The notes under the pieces are model-generated. The model was given only the letters and a program-made list of their open reading frames with translations, did no database searches and was not told the DNA's origin. From Bacteroidota bacterium (GTDB taxonomy: Bacteria; Bacteroidota; Bacteroidia; Chitinophagales; Chitinophagaceae), in assembly GCA_023428755.1 (NCBI GenBank), contig JAEYWX010000028.1, positions 1 to 57,266 of the forward strand: DNA of 57,266 nt, written 5' to 3'. Position 1 is the stretch's first letter. Each line of letters opens with the position of its first letter. Position numbers and translations under genes: made by a program. Below are positions 1-7,380 of this stretch, in pieces.

Positions 1-178
1 AGGTATTTTTTGCCTGCGCACTGCATCCTCAACTTTATTCATCAACCTATTTTAGGATCAATTATCTTAGTAAACCAATAACAGGATTAATTAACCAAAC
101 CAGTCAACTAATTTTAGGACGAGACAGTACGCAATTAATCTTTAGTTCGGGCTTGACGGATTTCTAATCAGCAATTGC

Positions 179-271
179 GCCTAACTTCAGCAAAAGTTAT
201 TTATTCACCAGCGGTTGCGGACGGACCCAGCATCAAATATCCCGCCTGCACAAAGCCGCCGACCGTTAGCT
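179..271 (+). other. attC-like recombination site (integron cassette boundary), integrase absent
   Basis: GCCTAAC at 179-185 is an exact match to the attC core RYYYAAC, and GTTAGCT at 265-271 matches GTTRRRY with one mismatch. The two are 93 nt apart end to end, inside the known attC size range, and in the order expected for a cassette gene reading rightwards. The interior can pair imperfectly (CAGCGGTTGCGG near 210 against CCGCCGACCG near 257). The downstream gene starts 20 nt later, as cassette genes do. attC sites are recognised by structure more than sequence, so this is an inference from boxes, spacing and context; no integron integrase lies in the window. Confidence 0.45.
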
Positions 272-291
272 GCAATTATAAACGACACTCT

Positions 292-942
292 ATGATATTA
301 AAAAGACTGATTTTTTCGACACTTCTTATAGCGACAACATTTGCAAGCTGTGACGGACAAAAAAATAAATCTCAACCACAAGGTTTAGACAAAGAAGCAA
401 CATCCATGAATTTAACAGCATCTGACACTACTGGTCAATTAATGAATGAAGATGACTTTTGGGAAGTAATAGACAAATCCAGGGCAGCAGCAAATAATAA
501 TTATCAGACCCAAATTAACTCACTGAAAACTATTTTACTGACTTTGGATACAACTGAAATCGTAAAATTTGATAATACTTTTACTGCACTTTTAGCAGCA
601 TCGTATGACTGGCAACTTTGGGGGGCTTCATATGTAATTAACGGTGGCTGTTCTGACGATTGCTTTGACTATTTCCGCCAATACTTAATTGGGCACGGCA
701 AAGACAAATTTTATCAGACATTGAAAGACCCGGAAAGTTGTGCAAGTTGGATAAAATCCGAAGAAGAAGATAATTGGGAAGGACTTCAATATTCCGCAAT
801 GGAGGCTTACAAACAAAAGACAGGAAAAGATCTTCCTAAAACATATCAGGTGAAATATGAGTTAAAGGGTAAGCCGTTTGACGAAGAAACAGTTTTCAAG
901 CAATATCCCAAACTTGCCAAAAAATTTATGGGCGACGAATAA
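292..942 (+). CDS. DUF4240 domain-containing lipoprotein
   Basis: A 216-residue protein. The start is placed at 292 because the residues from there form a lipoprotein signal (positively charged start, hydrophobic core, lipobox ending in Cys20, TTFASC); longer upstream reading lacks any signal. After a polar linker, the segment from about residue 49 (MNEDDFWEVID) through the block containing YDWQLWGASYVINGGCSDDC and FRQYLIGHGK is typical of DUF4240, a family of unknown biochemical function often fused to WGR-like or found in scattered single genes. It is probably anchored to the outer or inner membrane facing the periplasm. Base composition is A-rich compared with the following genes, and it sits between an attC-like site and a hairpin, which suggests acquisition as a cassette. 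Function unknown. Confidence 0.75.
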   Translation: MILKRLIFSTLLIATTFASCDGQKNKSQPQGLDKEATSMNLTASDTTGQLMNEDDFWEVIDKSRAAANNNYQTQINSLKTILLTLDTTEIVKFDNTFTALLAASYDWQLWGASYVINGGCSDDCFDYFRQYLIGHGKDKFYQTLKDPESCASWIKSEEEDNWEGLQYSAMEAYKQKTGKDLPKTYQVKYELKGKPFDEETVFKQYPKLAKKFMGDE

Positions 943-947
943 CTCAC

Positions 948-976
948 TTTGGCACAAGCGAGATGCTTGCGCCAAA
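948..976 (+). repeat. Short palindromic element (CACAAGCG hairpin), copy 1
   Basis: Twelve-base arms (948-959 and 965-976) pair with one mismatch around a 5-base loop. The core GGCACAAGCG...CTTGCGCC recurs twice near the right end of the window (56273-56295 and 56332-56354). It follows the stop codon of the DUF4240 gene by 5 nt, has no T-run, and is therefore more like a dispersed repeat than a classical terminator. Confidence 0.6.
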
Positions 977-1015
977 TGTTGCGTGGCTAACGAAAGCGGT
1001 TAAAAATTCTATCCA

Positions 1016-1477
1016 TCATTTCTTCGCCATCGCCTGATCTGTTTGTATAATCCCCGCCAGCAATCTTCCCTGTGGTGCTTCTTTGGAAGCGTAGTACAGG
1101 TAAACAGTTGTGTTGCCCGGCTTTTGCTGCGAAGCAAGAATATCTTTCACTGCTACGGTAATACCAAAGTTTTTTCCTTCTTCATTTTTAAATTCCCATT
1201 GCTGCAAGGTTTTCTGTTCAGCATTTTTCAATGCAAGTATGCGGCTTTTACCCGCCATGCCGCAGTGGTAGTATTTTACTTTCAATACACTTTTGCTGTT
1301 GGCTGCAGTGAGCTGAATGTTTTTGGTTTGTTTCATCTGCTGGTGAAACTGCTGTAACACCAGTTTGTTGTCTACATAAATTTCAAAACCCTCACCACCG
1401 GTTGACGTAGTGAACGAGGAATGAAATGAACTTATTACAAGCAGAAGTACTGCTGTTAACATTGTTTTCTTGTTCAT
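1016..1477 (-). CDS. Secreted protein of unknown function
   Basis: A 153-residue protein that I do not recognise. The start at 1477 (MNKK) begins a clean signal peptide of about 24 residues; an ATG 14 codons upstream would bury it. The mature part holds a short beta-rich segment (GFEIYVDNKLVLQQFH), a single Cys in YYHCGMAGKSR, and a stretch resembling periplasmic stress or cell-surface proteins of Chitinophagaceae, ending in LLAGIIQTD. It is convergent with the DUF4240 cassette and marks where ordinary chromosomal sequence resumes. Likely exported to the periplasm; role unknown. Confidence 0.6.
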   Translation of the reverse strand: MNKKTMLTAVLLLVISSFHSSFTTSTGGEGFEIYVDNKLVLQQFHQQMKQTKNIQLTAANSKSVLKVKYYHCGMAGKSRILALKNAEQKTLQQWEFKNEEGKNFGITVAVKDILASQQKPGNTTVYLYYASKEAPQGRLLAGIIQTDQAMAKK

Positions 1478-1605
1478 GATTGTAAGGTTTATAAATGAAA
1501 ATATAATTGAACGGTACAAAGGAACATCGGCTTTATGCAGCAGAATAATTTGTTTGACGAAAGGAGGTTGTTCCTTGATGTAGTGCGGAAGGCAGGGTTT
1601 AGGGC

Positions 1606-1652
1606 AGGGTTGCCAACCTCATCCTTCGACAGGCTCAGGACTTGGCAACCCT
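1606..1652. repeat. Composite palindrome with CTTCGACAGGCTCAGG core
   Basis: Perfect 11-bp arms AGGGTTGCCAA (1606-1616) and TTGGCAACCCT (1642-1652) enclose 25 nt containing CCTTCGACAGGCTCAGGAC, a motif I know as a common intergenic repeat in many environmental bacterial genomes. No open frame of substance covers it. It lies in the spacer between a leftward secreted-protein gene and the HopJ-family gene, so it could be a repeat unit inserted in another hairpin. Confidence 0.6.
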
Positions 1653-1736
1653 TTCAACTCCGCATCAACTTTTTCCTGTTTATTCAATCATTTCTTATCA
1701 TCTTCGCAGCTTTTCGTCATTCAAATTTATACGTAC

Positions 1737-2081
1737 ATGCACATCGAAGATTTTATAAACAAACTCCGCAGCAATCCTGAAAGCATTGCTTTTACAGATA
1801 CAATGGAAGTAATTGATAGTAATTACAATTTTACACCTGTACGTTTTACCAATGGTACGGCTGTAAACGAAGCAGGCACCAATTCCGGTTCCTGCAAATT
1901 ATTTTCGTTTGCCAAACTGCAGGGGTTCAGCAAAGAAGAAACACTGGCCTGTTTTGGTGATTACTATCGTGTAGATGTATTGCAACATCCCGACGCTGCC
2001 AATCATGCCAATATCCGTAATTTCATGGTTACAGGTTGGGAAGGCATCCGCTTTGATGCAGATGCGTTGCAGCCCAGATAA
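1737..2081 (+). CDS. HopJ type III effector family protein
   Basis: A 114-residue protein matching the HopJ family (PF08888) over its whole length: the N-terminal helix MHIEDFINKLRSNPESIAF, the segment YNFTPVRFTNG, and the conserved GTNSGSCKLFSFAKLQ and ACFGDYYRVDVLQHP blocks. Although named after a Pseudomonas effector, the family is widespread in bacteria without type III secretion and is cytosolic here (no signal peptide); no type III genes are nearby. Its biochemical function is unknown. The following channel gene begins 11 nt after its stop, so the two are probably cotranscribed. Confidence 0.85.
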   Translation: MHIEDFINKLRSNPESIAFTDTMEVIDSNYNFTPVRFTNGTAVNEAGTNSGSCKLFSFAKLQGFSKEETLACFGDYYRVDVLQHPDAANHANIRNFMVTGWEGIRFDADALQPR

Positions 2082-2092
2082 ATGGATCGCCT

Positions 2093-3010
2093 ATGTCGCT
2101 TTTTCGTCTTATTCCCGATAAACACGATGTGCTGCAGGATCATAATATCCCGGAGGAGAAACATACGTTCCGGCGTAAACTGTACATCATCATTTTCCAG
2201 AGTGTTACACCGGCCGGCCGGTTGTTCGATATTGGTCTGTTCATTTTAATACTGGCCAATATCGCCCTGCTCATTCTTGAAACTGTACATCCGTTGGCGG
2301 AAAACTATCAAGAACTGTTTCATGTACTCGATTATTTTTTCATGATCGTGTTCAGTATTGAATATTTGTTGCGTTTGTATTGTGTACGGGAGGCAAGAAA
2401 ATACATGCGTAGTTTTTATGGGGTGGTTGATCTGCTGGCCATCCTTCCATCGTATGCTGAATTTTTATTGCCGAACTCGCATGTGCTCATGATCATCCGT
2501 TCCTTCCGTTTGCTGCGGGTGTTCCGGATCTTCCGCATGGTGCGGTTTTTAGATGAAAGCCGCTACATGATCTTTGCGCTCATCAAGGGCTTTAACAAGA
2601 TCATGGTGTTTTTGTTTTTCATTGTACTGCTCACCGTATTTCTTGGTTCACTCATGTATGTGTTAGAGCATGAGAAAAACGCAGGCTTCTATAATATTCC
2701 GCAAAGTATTTACTGGGCCATTGTAACCATTACCACCGTTGGTTATGGTGATGTGGCACCTGTTACGGCCATGGGGAAAGTAGTGGCATCGTTTATCATG
2801 ATCCTGGGTTATGCCATCATTGCGGTGCCAACGGGTATTATGTCGGCATCGCTGGTATCGCAGTACAGGGAAATGGATCGTAGCGACAGAGTATGTCCCC
2901 ATTGTAAAAACGATGAAAATGCCGATGATGCATTGTTTTGTAAAAAATGCGGGGGAGTGTTGCCGGAGAAATCAACAAGAAAGAAAACGAATACGAATGA
3001 TGTGGGTTAA
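2093..3010 (+). CDS. Voltage-gated potassium channel with C-terminal zinc ribbon
   Basis: A 305-residue six-transmembrane ion channel. Helices S1-S3 lie around residues 45-125; S4 carries regularly spaced arginines (RSFRLLRVFRIFRMV, 136-150), the voltage sensor; S5-P-S6 spans about 168-255 with the K+ selectivity filter TTVGYGD at 214-220. The cytoplasmic tail ends in CPHC (268-271) and CKKC (283-286), a zinc ribbon, which is not part of the minimal bacterial Kv fold but is seen in some bacterial Kv-like proteins. It should conduct K+ across the inner membrane. The start at 2093 keeps an 11-nt gap to the HopJ-family gene. Confidence 0.9.
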   Translation: MSLFRLIPDKHDVLQDHNIPEEKHTFRRKLYIIIFQSVTPAGRLFDIGLFILILANIALLILETVHPLAENYQELFHVLDYFFMIVFSIEYLLRLYCVREARKYMRSFYGVVDLLAILPSYAEFLLPNSHVLMIIRSFRLLRVFRIFRMVRFLDESRYMIFALIKGFNKIMVFLFFIVLLTVFLGSLMYVLEHEKNAGFYNIPQSIYWAIVTITTVGYGDVAPVTAMGKVVASFIMILGYAIIAVPTGIMSASLVSQYREMDRSDRVCPHCKNDENADDALFCKKCGGVLPEKSTRKKTNTNDVG

Positions 3011-3074
3011 TACAAATGAGTTCCGTACAATTTACTTTTCAACTACTGCATTATAAAACTCAATCACTTGATAC

Positions 3075-3917
3075 ATGATCGTAAGCCGGCAGCATTTTGA
3101 TATTGCTCACCGATGTGTGATTGAAAAACTGGTGGTACAAACGCCCATGCGGTATGCTGCGTTGCTGCAGAATGAAGCCTGCTTTCTGCATTTCAAAAGC
3201 GGCGAAGTGGTTCTTTCATCTTCCGAAACGAAACTGCGAATTCATTCAACAGACAGTATATTGCTCAACTGCGGGAATTACTTTGCTGATCTTGTAAAAG
3301 ATGCATCAAACGGAACAATGGAAGTGGTAGCCGTGCATTTGTATCCCGATTTGTTGAAAGAGATGTACAAAAACGAGTTGCCGCCTTCTTTCAAAACTAC
3401 AAATGAAATTGTTCCTTCCGTACGGATTGAAAACAGTTCGCTGGTTACTCATTTTATCGATAGCCTGAATTTTTATTTTGCGAATCCTGCTGTTGTATCA
3501 ACCGACTTACTGCTGCTCAAACTGAAAGAGCTGGTGCTGTTGCTGCTGCAAACCGATCAGGCAACTTCACTTGCTGCCTTGTTTGCAGATTTGTTTACTG
3601 CCCGTGAAGTGAATTTAAAAACGACCGTACAGGCGCATTTGTTTTCCAATCTTTCTGTTGCTGAACTTGCTGCGCTGGCCGGGTTAAGTCTTTCTTCGTT
3701 TAAACGGGAATTTCAAAAGCTCTTCAACGATTCACCGGCGAACTATATCAAAGCAAAACGAATGGAAGAAGCGAAAAAGTTATTGCAGGTTTCTTCACTT
3801 ACCATCAGTGAGATCTGTTACCAGGTGGGCTTTAGAGATGTTTCTTATTTTACAAAATTATTTAAAGCACACGCAGGCAGTTCTCCGCTTGCATACAGAA
3901 AAAGTACTGTTCAGTAA
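3075..3917 (+). CDS. AraC-family transcriptional regulator
   Basis: A 280-residue regulator. The N-terminal half (1-170) is a degenerate effector-binding domain of the kind found in HTH_18 proteins of Bacteroidota; the C-terminal 100 residues contain two helix-turn-helix motifs, the first around LSVAELAALAGLSLSSFKRE and the second around LTISEICYQVGFRDVSYFTK, ending in the usual F-x-x-x-x-G-x-S-P-x-x-Y-R signature (FKAHAGSSPLAYR). It reads toward a DoxX-like membrane protein 83 nt downstream, a common pairing that suggests it controls that gene. The inducer cannot be read from the sequence. Confidence 0.9.
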   Translation: MIVSRQHFDIAHRCVIEKLVVQTPMRYAALLQNEACFLHFKSGEVVLSSSETKLRIHSTDSILLNCGNYFADLVKDASNGTMEVVAVHLYPDLLKEMYKNELPPSFKTTNEIVPSVRIENSSLVTHFIDSLNFYFANPAVVSTDLLLLKLKELVLLLLQTDQATSLAALFADLFTAREVNLKTTVQAHLFSNLSVAELAALAGLSLSSFKREFQKLFNDSPANYIKAKRMEEAKKLLQVSSLTISEICYQVGFRDVSYFTKLFKAHAGSSPLAYRKSTVQ

Positions 3918-4000
3918 CCTGAGCCAAACAACCGGCTTTTTGAACCTTACAGCCAACACTGGTTACCTGTGTTTCCGTTGTTTTGCCGGAAATAAAAATC

Positions 4001-4447
4001 ATGAAAGCTGAAAAAATTCTTCTGCCGGTTTCTGTATTGTTAGGTGTATCGATGTTTGTGTTTGGTGTGCTCAAATTTGTTGATCCGTTTAAAGGATGGT
4101 ATGCGGTGCAAATAACAGGCAGCGGCCTGGGCAGTCATTCGTACTGGCTGGGTATTGCCGGCGAAATTGCGGCAGGTGTTATATTGTTGAGCAGTGTTCT
4201 TTTTCGGAAGCGATTGTCCCTGCAATTGTTTCGTTTGTTTTTAACCGCTGCTTCTGTGTTGGTGATTGCAATGATGCTGACGGGTATTTATGTACATCTG
4301 CACAACAATGTTCCGGCAAGCGTATTGCCGTTAAAAATCAAACCGCCATTTATACCCGGGGGCTTTTTGTTGCTGGCGATGGTGAATTTGGTTTTGGTGC
4401 AGAGGGGGAACCGTCATGTCGAGGCACGAGACATCTCTAAGCAGTAG
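4001..4447 (+). CDS. DoxX-like four-helix membrane protein
   Basis: A 148-residue inner-membrane protein with four predicted hydrophobic helices (about 5-25, 45-65, 77-97, 118-138). Gly/Phe-rich first helix, the loop WLGIAGEIAAG and a short polar tail resemble DoxX/DoxD-like proteins, whose roles include quinone-linked redox and stress functions, mostly undefined. The start at 4001 (MKAEK) is preferred over an ATG 6 codons upstream because it gives the usual short basic leader. It follows the AraC-type regulator in the same direction and is probably its target. Confidence 0.6.
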   Translation: MKAEKILLPVSVLLGVSMFVFGVLKFVDPFKGWYAVQITGSGLGSHSYWLGIAGEIAAGVILLSSVLFRKRLSLQLFRLFLTAASVLVIAMMLTGIYVHLHNNVPASVLPLKIKPPFIPGGFLLLAMVNLVLVQRGNRHVEARDISKQ

Positions 4448-4492
4448 TGCTGCTGAAATTCAGTCATAACGTATAATTTAGCAGTTACTTAT

Positions 4493-5047
4493 ATGCGGGA
4501 TTTTAAAAGTAAATACGTTAACCTTAATTTTTTAGGGAAACTCTTTTTAGGCTTCCTTTTTATTGCATCATTGATTCAGGTGTCGATTGGTACTTACAAA
4601 TTGGCATCTAAAAGTTATAAGGTAAGCGATGCTGACATATACATGGTTGATTCGTTCAGATTACAAGGCAAAGCTTTTTATAACAATTGGAGAAAAGGAA
4701 ATTCACCAAGTTATGATTTTACCTCAATTAATGGCTACTCTTTTGTGATTGACCAAAAAACTTATCCGGGCATTATTGATAAGAATGAATTTGCTGATAC
4801 TTTCAGCTACCATAATTTAAAATTCATTGCTTACTCAAATAGAAAAACGGCGGAATTATATAGAATAAGTAAGGAGCCAATTCATATCAATCTGCTTCAG
4901 GTACAAGTAGGGGATAAGAAGTATATAAGTGTAGAGCGTATAAATGCAGGATATAGAGATAAAGTAATACGAAACATATTTCTTTGGGTGTTTTTCTTTG
5001 GGTTTGTCTTAATTAGGTATCTGCTTACAGGTAAAATATTTAAGTAG
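4493..5047 (+). CDS. Two-helix membrane protein of unknown function
   Basis: A 184-residue protein that I do not recognise. One hydrophobic helix near residues 13-33 (FLGKLFLGFLFIASLIQVSI) and one near 158-178 (NIFLWVFFFGFVLIRYLLTG) bracket a polar, probably periplasmic domain of about 120 residues rich in Tyr, Lys and Asn. Codon use is clearly more A+T-rich than in neighbouring genes, which may indicate later acquisition. The start at 4493 is the only ATG before the first helix. It stands alone before the thiolase leader. Confidence 0.6.
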   Translation: MRDFKSKYVNLNFLGKLFLGFLFIASLIQVSIGTYKLASKSYKVSDADIYMVDSFRLQGKAFYNNWRKGNSPSYDFTSINGYSFVIDQKTYPGIIDKNEFADTFSYHNLKFIAYSNRKTAELYRISKEPIHINLLQVQVGDKKYISVERINAGYRDKVIRNIFLWVFFFGFVLIRYLLTGKIFK

Positions 5048-5087
5048 CTTTTGGAAACCCATTTCTTTTTCTAAAACTTACAATCGT

Positions 5088-5095
5088 TATCTTTG
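5088..5095 (+). promoter_or_regulatory. Bacteroidota -7 element (TATCTTTG) upstream of thiolase leader
   Basis: Exact match to TAnnTTTG, the -7 consensus of the Bacteroidota primary sigma factor, 127 nt before the thiolase ATG. The -33 TTG box is not clear. If used, transcription would start near 5102 and give a leader of about 110 nt containing the inverted repeat and the small ORF described below. Confidence 0.5.
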
Positions 5096-5124
5096 CTTCT
5101 CAATTTTATTGCCACATGAATTGA

Positions 5125-5176
5125 GCCATAAAAATTGTCTCGCAATTTTCAAGGAGGCAATGATAATTTTTATGGC
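5125..5176 (+). promoter_or_regulatory. Inverted repeat in thiolase 5' leader
   Basis: GCCATAAAAATT (5125-5136) and AATTTTTATGGC (5165-5176) are perfect 12-bp arms separated by 28 nt. The loop carries AAGGAGG (5151-5157), a strong Shine-Dalgarno sequence that is rare in this phylum, and the ATG of a 16-codon ORF lies at the loop edge so that the right arm covers codons 3-5 of that ORF. The arrangement looks like a translational or attenuation control element; this is inference. Confidence 0.5.
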
Positions 5177-5210
5177 GAAAAACAGCTGGCAAAAAAGCAA
5201 TAAAAAATAA
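5160..5210 (+). CDS. Putative 16-residue leader peptide upstream of thiolase
   Basis: ATG at 5160, three bases after AAGGAGG, opens a frame of 16 codons (MIIFMAKNSWQKSNKK) ending with TAA at 5208-5210, four bases before the thiolase ATG at 5215. The peptide is basic (five Lys). An alternative start is the internal ATG at 5172, giving a 12-residue peptide. The strong ribosome binding site, the tight spacing to the next start and the overlap with an inverted repeat arm argue that it is translated; nothing here shows a conserved sequence, so it may act by its translation rather than by its product. Confidence 0.4.
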   Translation: MIIFMAKNSWQKSNKK

Positions 5211-5214
5211 GCAG

Positions 5215-6393
5215 ATGAAAGAAGTATATGTAATCTCCGCCGTTCGTACACCCATGGGTAGTTTCGGCGGCAGTTTAAAAAGTTTAACTGCTACACAGTT
5301 AGGAGCTATTGCCATTAAAGGTGCCTTGCAAAAAGCAGGTGTGGATGCATCACTTGTAAATGATGTGTTGATGGGCTGTGTGATCCAGGCAAATCTTGGT
5401 CAGGCACCAGCACGACAAGCAGCCAAATTTGCCGGCTTACCCAACGAAGTAAATTGTACAACCGTAAATAAAGTGTGCGCCAGTGGCATGAAAGCCATTG
5501 CACAGGCCGCACAAAGTATTCTGCTGGGCGATGCAGACATTGTAATTGCCGGTGGTATGGAAAGCATGAGCAATGTGCCGTTTTATGTTGATAGTATGCG
5601 ATGGGGAAATAAATACGGTAACACAAACATGATCGATGGTTTAGCGAAAGATGGTTTAACCGATGTGTATGATGGGAAAGCCATGGGCAACGCTGCTGAA
5701 TTGTGTGCAAAGGAATGTGGCATCAGCAGAGAAGACCAGGATGCATTTGCGATTGAAAGTTACAAACGTTCACAGGCTGCCTGGGAAAAAGGTTTGTTCG
5801 ATCATGAAATTGTGCCGGTAGAAATTCCGCAACGCAAGGGTGATCCCATTGTGTTTGCAAAAGATGAAGAACCTTACAACGTGAAGTTTGATAAAATACC
5901 AACACTTAATCCTGCTTTCCAAAAGGACGGTACTGTTACCGCAGCCAATGCAAGTACCATGAACGATGGTGCAGCTGCTTTACTGTTGATGAGTAAAGAA
6001 AAAGCTGATGAGTTAGGATTGAAACCAATTGCAAAAATTTTATCGCATGCCGATGCGGAACAGGCTCCCGAATGGTTTACGACAACTCCATCACTTGCAG
6101 TTCCGAAAGCAGTTGCCAAAGCAGGTTTGCAAATGAGCGATATTGCTTATTGGGAACTCAATGAAGCATTTGCAGTTGTTGGTATTGAAAACAGCAAGCG
6201 TATGCAACTCGATCCATCGAAAGTAAATGTGCATGGTGGTGCAGTATCGCTCGGTCATCCGTTGGGTGCAAGTGGTGCACGTATTATTGTTACGCTCATT
6301 AATGTATTAAAAGCAAACAATGCAAAGTACGGTGCTGCCGGAATTTGTAATGGTGGTGGTGGGGCATCTGCAATGGTGATCAGCCTCCCCTAA
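5215..6393 (+). CDS. Acetyl-CoA C-acetyltransferase (thiolase)
   Basis: A 392-residue thiolase that joins or splits acetoacetyl-CoA/2 acetyl-CoA (biosynthetic type) or longer 3-ketoacyl-CoA. The canonical catalytic residues are present: nucleophile Cys88 in NKVCASGMKA, His348 in GHPLGASGAR, and Cys378 in CNGGGGAS. The GGMESMSN block at 113-120 and NEAFA near 316 are also typical. Length is normal for the family. The last residues (ISLP) and the stop codon fall inside a repeat element, so the native C-terminus may have ended slightly differently. The gene is monocistronic, with its own promoter region and a bidirectional terminator behind it. AtoB/PhaA versus FadA preference cannot be decided. 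Confidence 0.92.
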   Translation: MKEVYVISAVRTPMGSFGGSLKSLTATQLGAIAIKGALQKAGVDASLVNDVLMGCVIQANLGQAPARQAAKFAGLPNEVNCTTVNKVCASGMKAIAQAAQSILLGDADIVIAGGMESMSNVPFYVDSMRWGNKYGNTNMIDGLAKDGLTDVYDGKAMGNAAELCAKECGISREDQDAFAIESYKRSQAAWEKGLFDHEIVPVEIPQRKGDPIVFAKDEEPYNVKFDKIPTLNPAFQKDGTVTAANASTMNDGAAALLLMSKEKADELGLKPIAKILSHADAEQAPEWFTTTPSLAVPKAVAKAGLQMSDIAYWELNEAFAVVGIENSKRMQLDPSKVNVHGGAVSLGHPLGASGARIIVTLINVLKANNAKYGAAGICNGGGGASAMVISLP

Positions 6394-6416
6394 ATCCCCT
6401 CCCAAGGAGGGGACTT
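6385..6416 (+). repeat. CCTCCCCTAAATCCCCTCC repeat element, left copy
   Basis: The stretch overlaps the thiolase stop codon (6391-6393) and contains a perfect 8-bp hairpin TCCCCTCC/GGAGGGGA (6395-6402 and 6406-6413). A similar element in opposite orientation occurs at 6526-6558. I know such CCCCTAAATCCCCT / CCCCCTCTAACTCCCCC words as frequent intergenic repeats in Bacteroidota. Confidence 0.6.
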
Positions 6417-6449
6417 GCAACACACAGCCCTCGCTTATCATAAATCCTT

Positions 6450-6490
6450 ATAAAAGAAACCTCTTCGACTTTCGGAGAGGTTTCTTTTAT
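6450..6490. terminator. Bidirectional terminator between thiolase and methyltransferase
   Basis: Perfect 15-bp arms ATAAAAGAAACCTCT (6450-6464) and AGAGGTTTCTTTTAT (6476-6490) around an 11-nt loop, with T-rich sequence on both outgoing strands. It sits between two convergent genes and can stop transcription from both sides. Confidence 0.9.
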
Positions 6491-6525
6491 TTTACACCGT
6501 AAAAGGCAAGGGCTGTGATAAGCAA

Positions 6526-6558
6526 TTCTCCCCCTTCGGGGGAGTTAGAGGGGGCTCT
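6526..6558 (-). repeat. CCCCCTCTAACTCCCCC repeat element, right copy
   Basis: Hairpin CTCCCCC (6528-6534) / GGGGGAG (6538-6544), read on the minus strand as AGCCCCCTCTAACTCCCCC. The TAA inside it (6545-6547 on the minus strand) is the stop codon of the methyltransferase gene. It is the inverted partner of the element at 6385-6416. Confidence 0.6.
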
Positions 6559-7297
6559 TCTTCGCCACACACATCCAATCCCATGGATAGGGCTCTTCCA
6601 GCCATTTGGGCGGGTTGTTGAATTCGGTTTTCCAAGTGTAGTTGATCTTTTCAATACGATCCACCGTAAAGCCGTCCAGTTTTAACAGCAGTTCAAGTTC
6701 TTCTTTCAAATAATGTTTGGTGGGCACATTGTCGATATCGGTTACACCTTGTTTGATATTTTTTGCAAGGGCATAGGCTTTCTCTACCGATTCAATTTTT
6801 TCTTTATTGTCATCATCTACATTCCAGCGATGCGCAATGATGTTGCTGTAGAGTTTTGATTCCAGCGATGGAACCACCAGGATCAATGTGCCGCCCTGGT
6901 TCAAACAGATATTGAGCGATTGAAAAAAGTTGATCCGTTTCTTGAGATTGTCGGTGAGAATGGCGTTGATGCAAACGGCTACATCGCAGGGCGTAACGGT
7001 GAGCGTATAAGCGCTCATGTCCATTCGTTGGTATTCTACGTTGGGATAATCCTTGCATTTTTCTTTCGCAATATCTAGATTAATAGCGGATATATCGGTT
7101 GCTACCACATACTTGAATGCAGTTGCAAGCAAGGGAATCCATTTGCCGATGGCGCAACCAATATCGGTCACGGTTTTTTCTTTGGATGCCACTTCTTCAA
7201 TAGCGCCAACGATCTTCCCGCCGGTATCGTTTTTCAATACATCAAAAATCTCTTCGTTGTAATTGGGGGCAATGCGTTCCCAGTAATTTCTGTCCAT
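6545..7297 (-). CDS. Class I SAM-dependent methyltransferase
   Basis: A 250-residue cytosolic methyltransferase of the Methyltransf_11/25 type. Motif I is TVTDIGCAIGKW (about 43-54), followed by the acidic end of strand 2 in VVATDISAIN and the motif IV region TPCDVAVCINAILT. The substrate cannot be inferred. The C-terminal residues SPL and the stop codon are contributed by a repeat element. It is divergent from a GNAT gene with 83 nt between starts; a TATCTTTA box on the minus strand near 7322 may be its promoter. Confidence 0.85.
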   Translation of the reverse strand: MDRNYWERIAPNYNEEIFDVLKNDTGGKIVGAIEEVASKEKTVTDIGCAIGKWIPLLATAFKYVVATDISAINLDIAKEKCKDYPNVEYQRMDMSAYTLTVTPCDVAVCINAILTDNLKKRINFFQSLNICLNQGGTLILVVPSLESKLYSNIIAHRWNVDDDNKEKIESVEKAYALAKNIKQGVTDIDNVPTKHYLKEELELLLKLDGFTVDRIEKINYTWKTEFNNPPKWLEEPYPWDWMCVAKKSPL

Positions 7298-7380
7298 TTG
7301 ATCAATTGCTCTTTCGTTAAAGATAATTTTTGTTGTTGATTGAAATGGATTCCAGTAATTTAACTTCTCAACAAAAAGCC

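Noticed and set aside
1535..1780. 81-codon plus-strand frame between the secreted-protein and HopJ genes
   Set aside because: It runs through the composite palindrome and overlaps the HopJ start; its peptide is repeat-derived.
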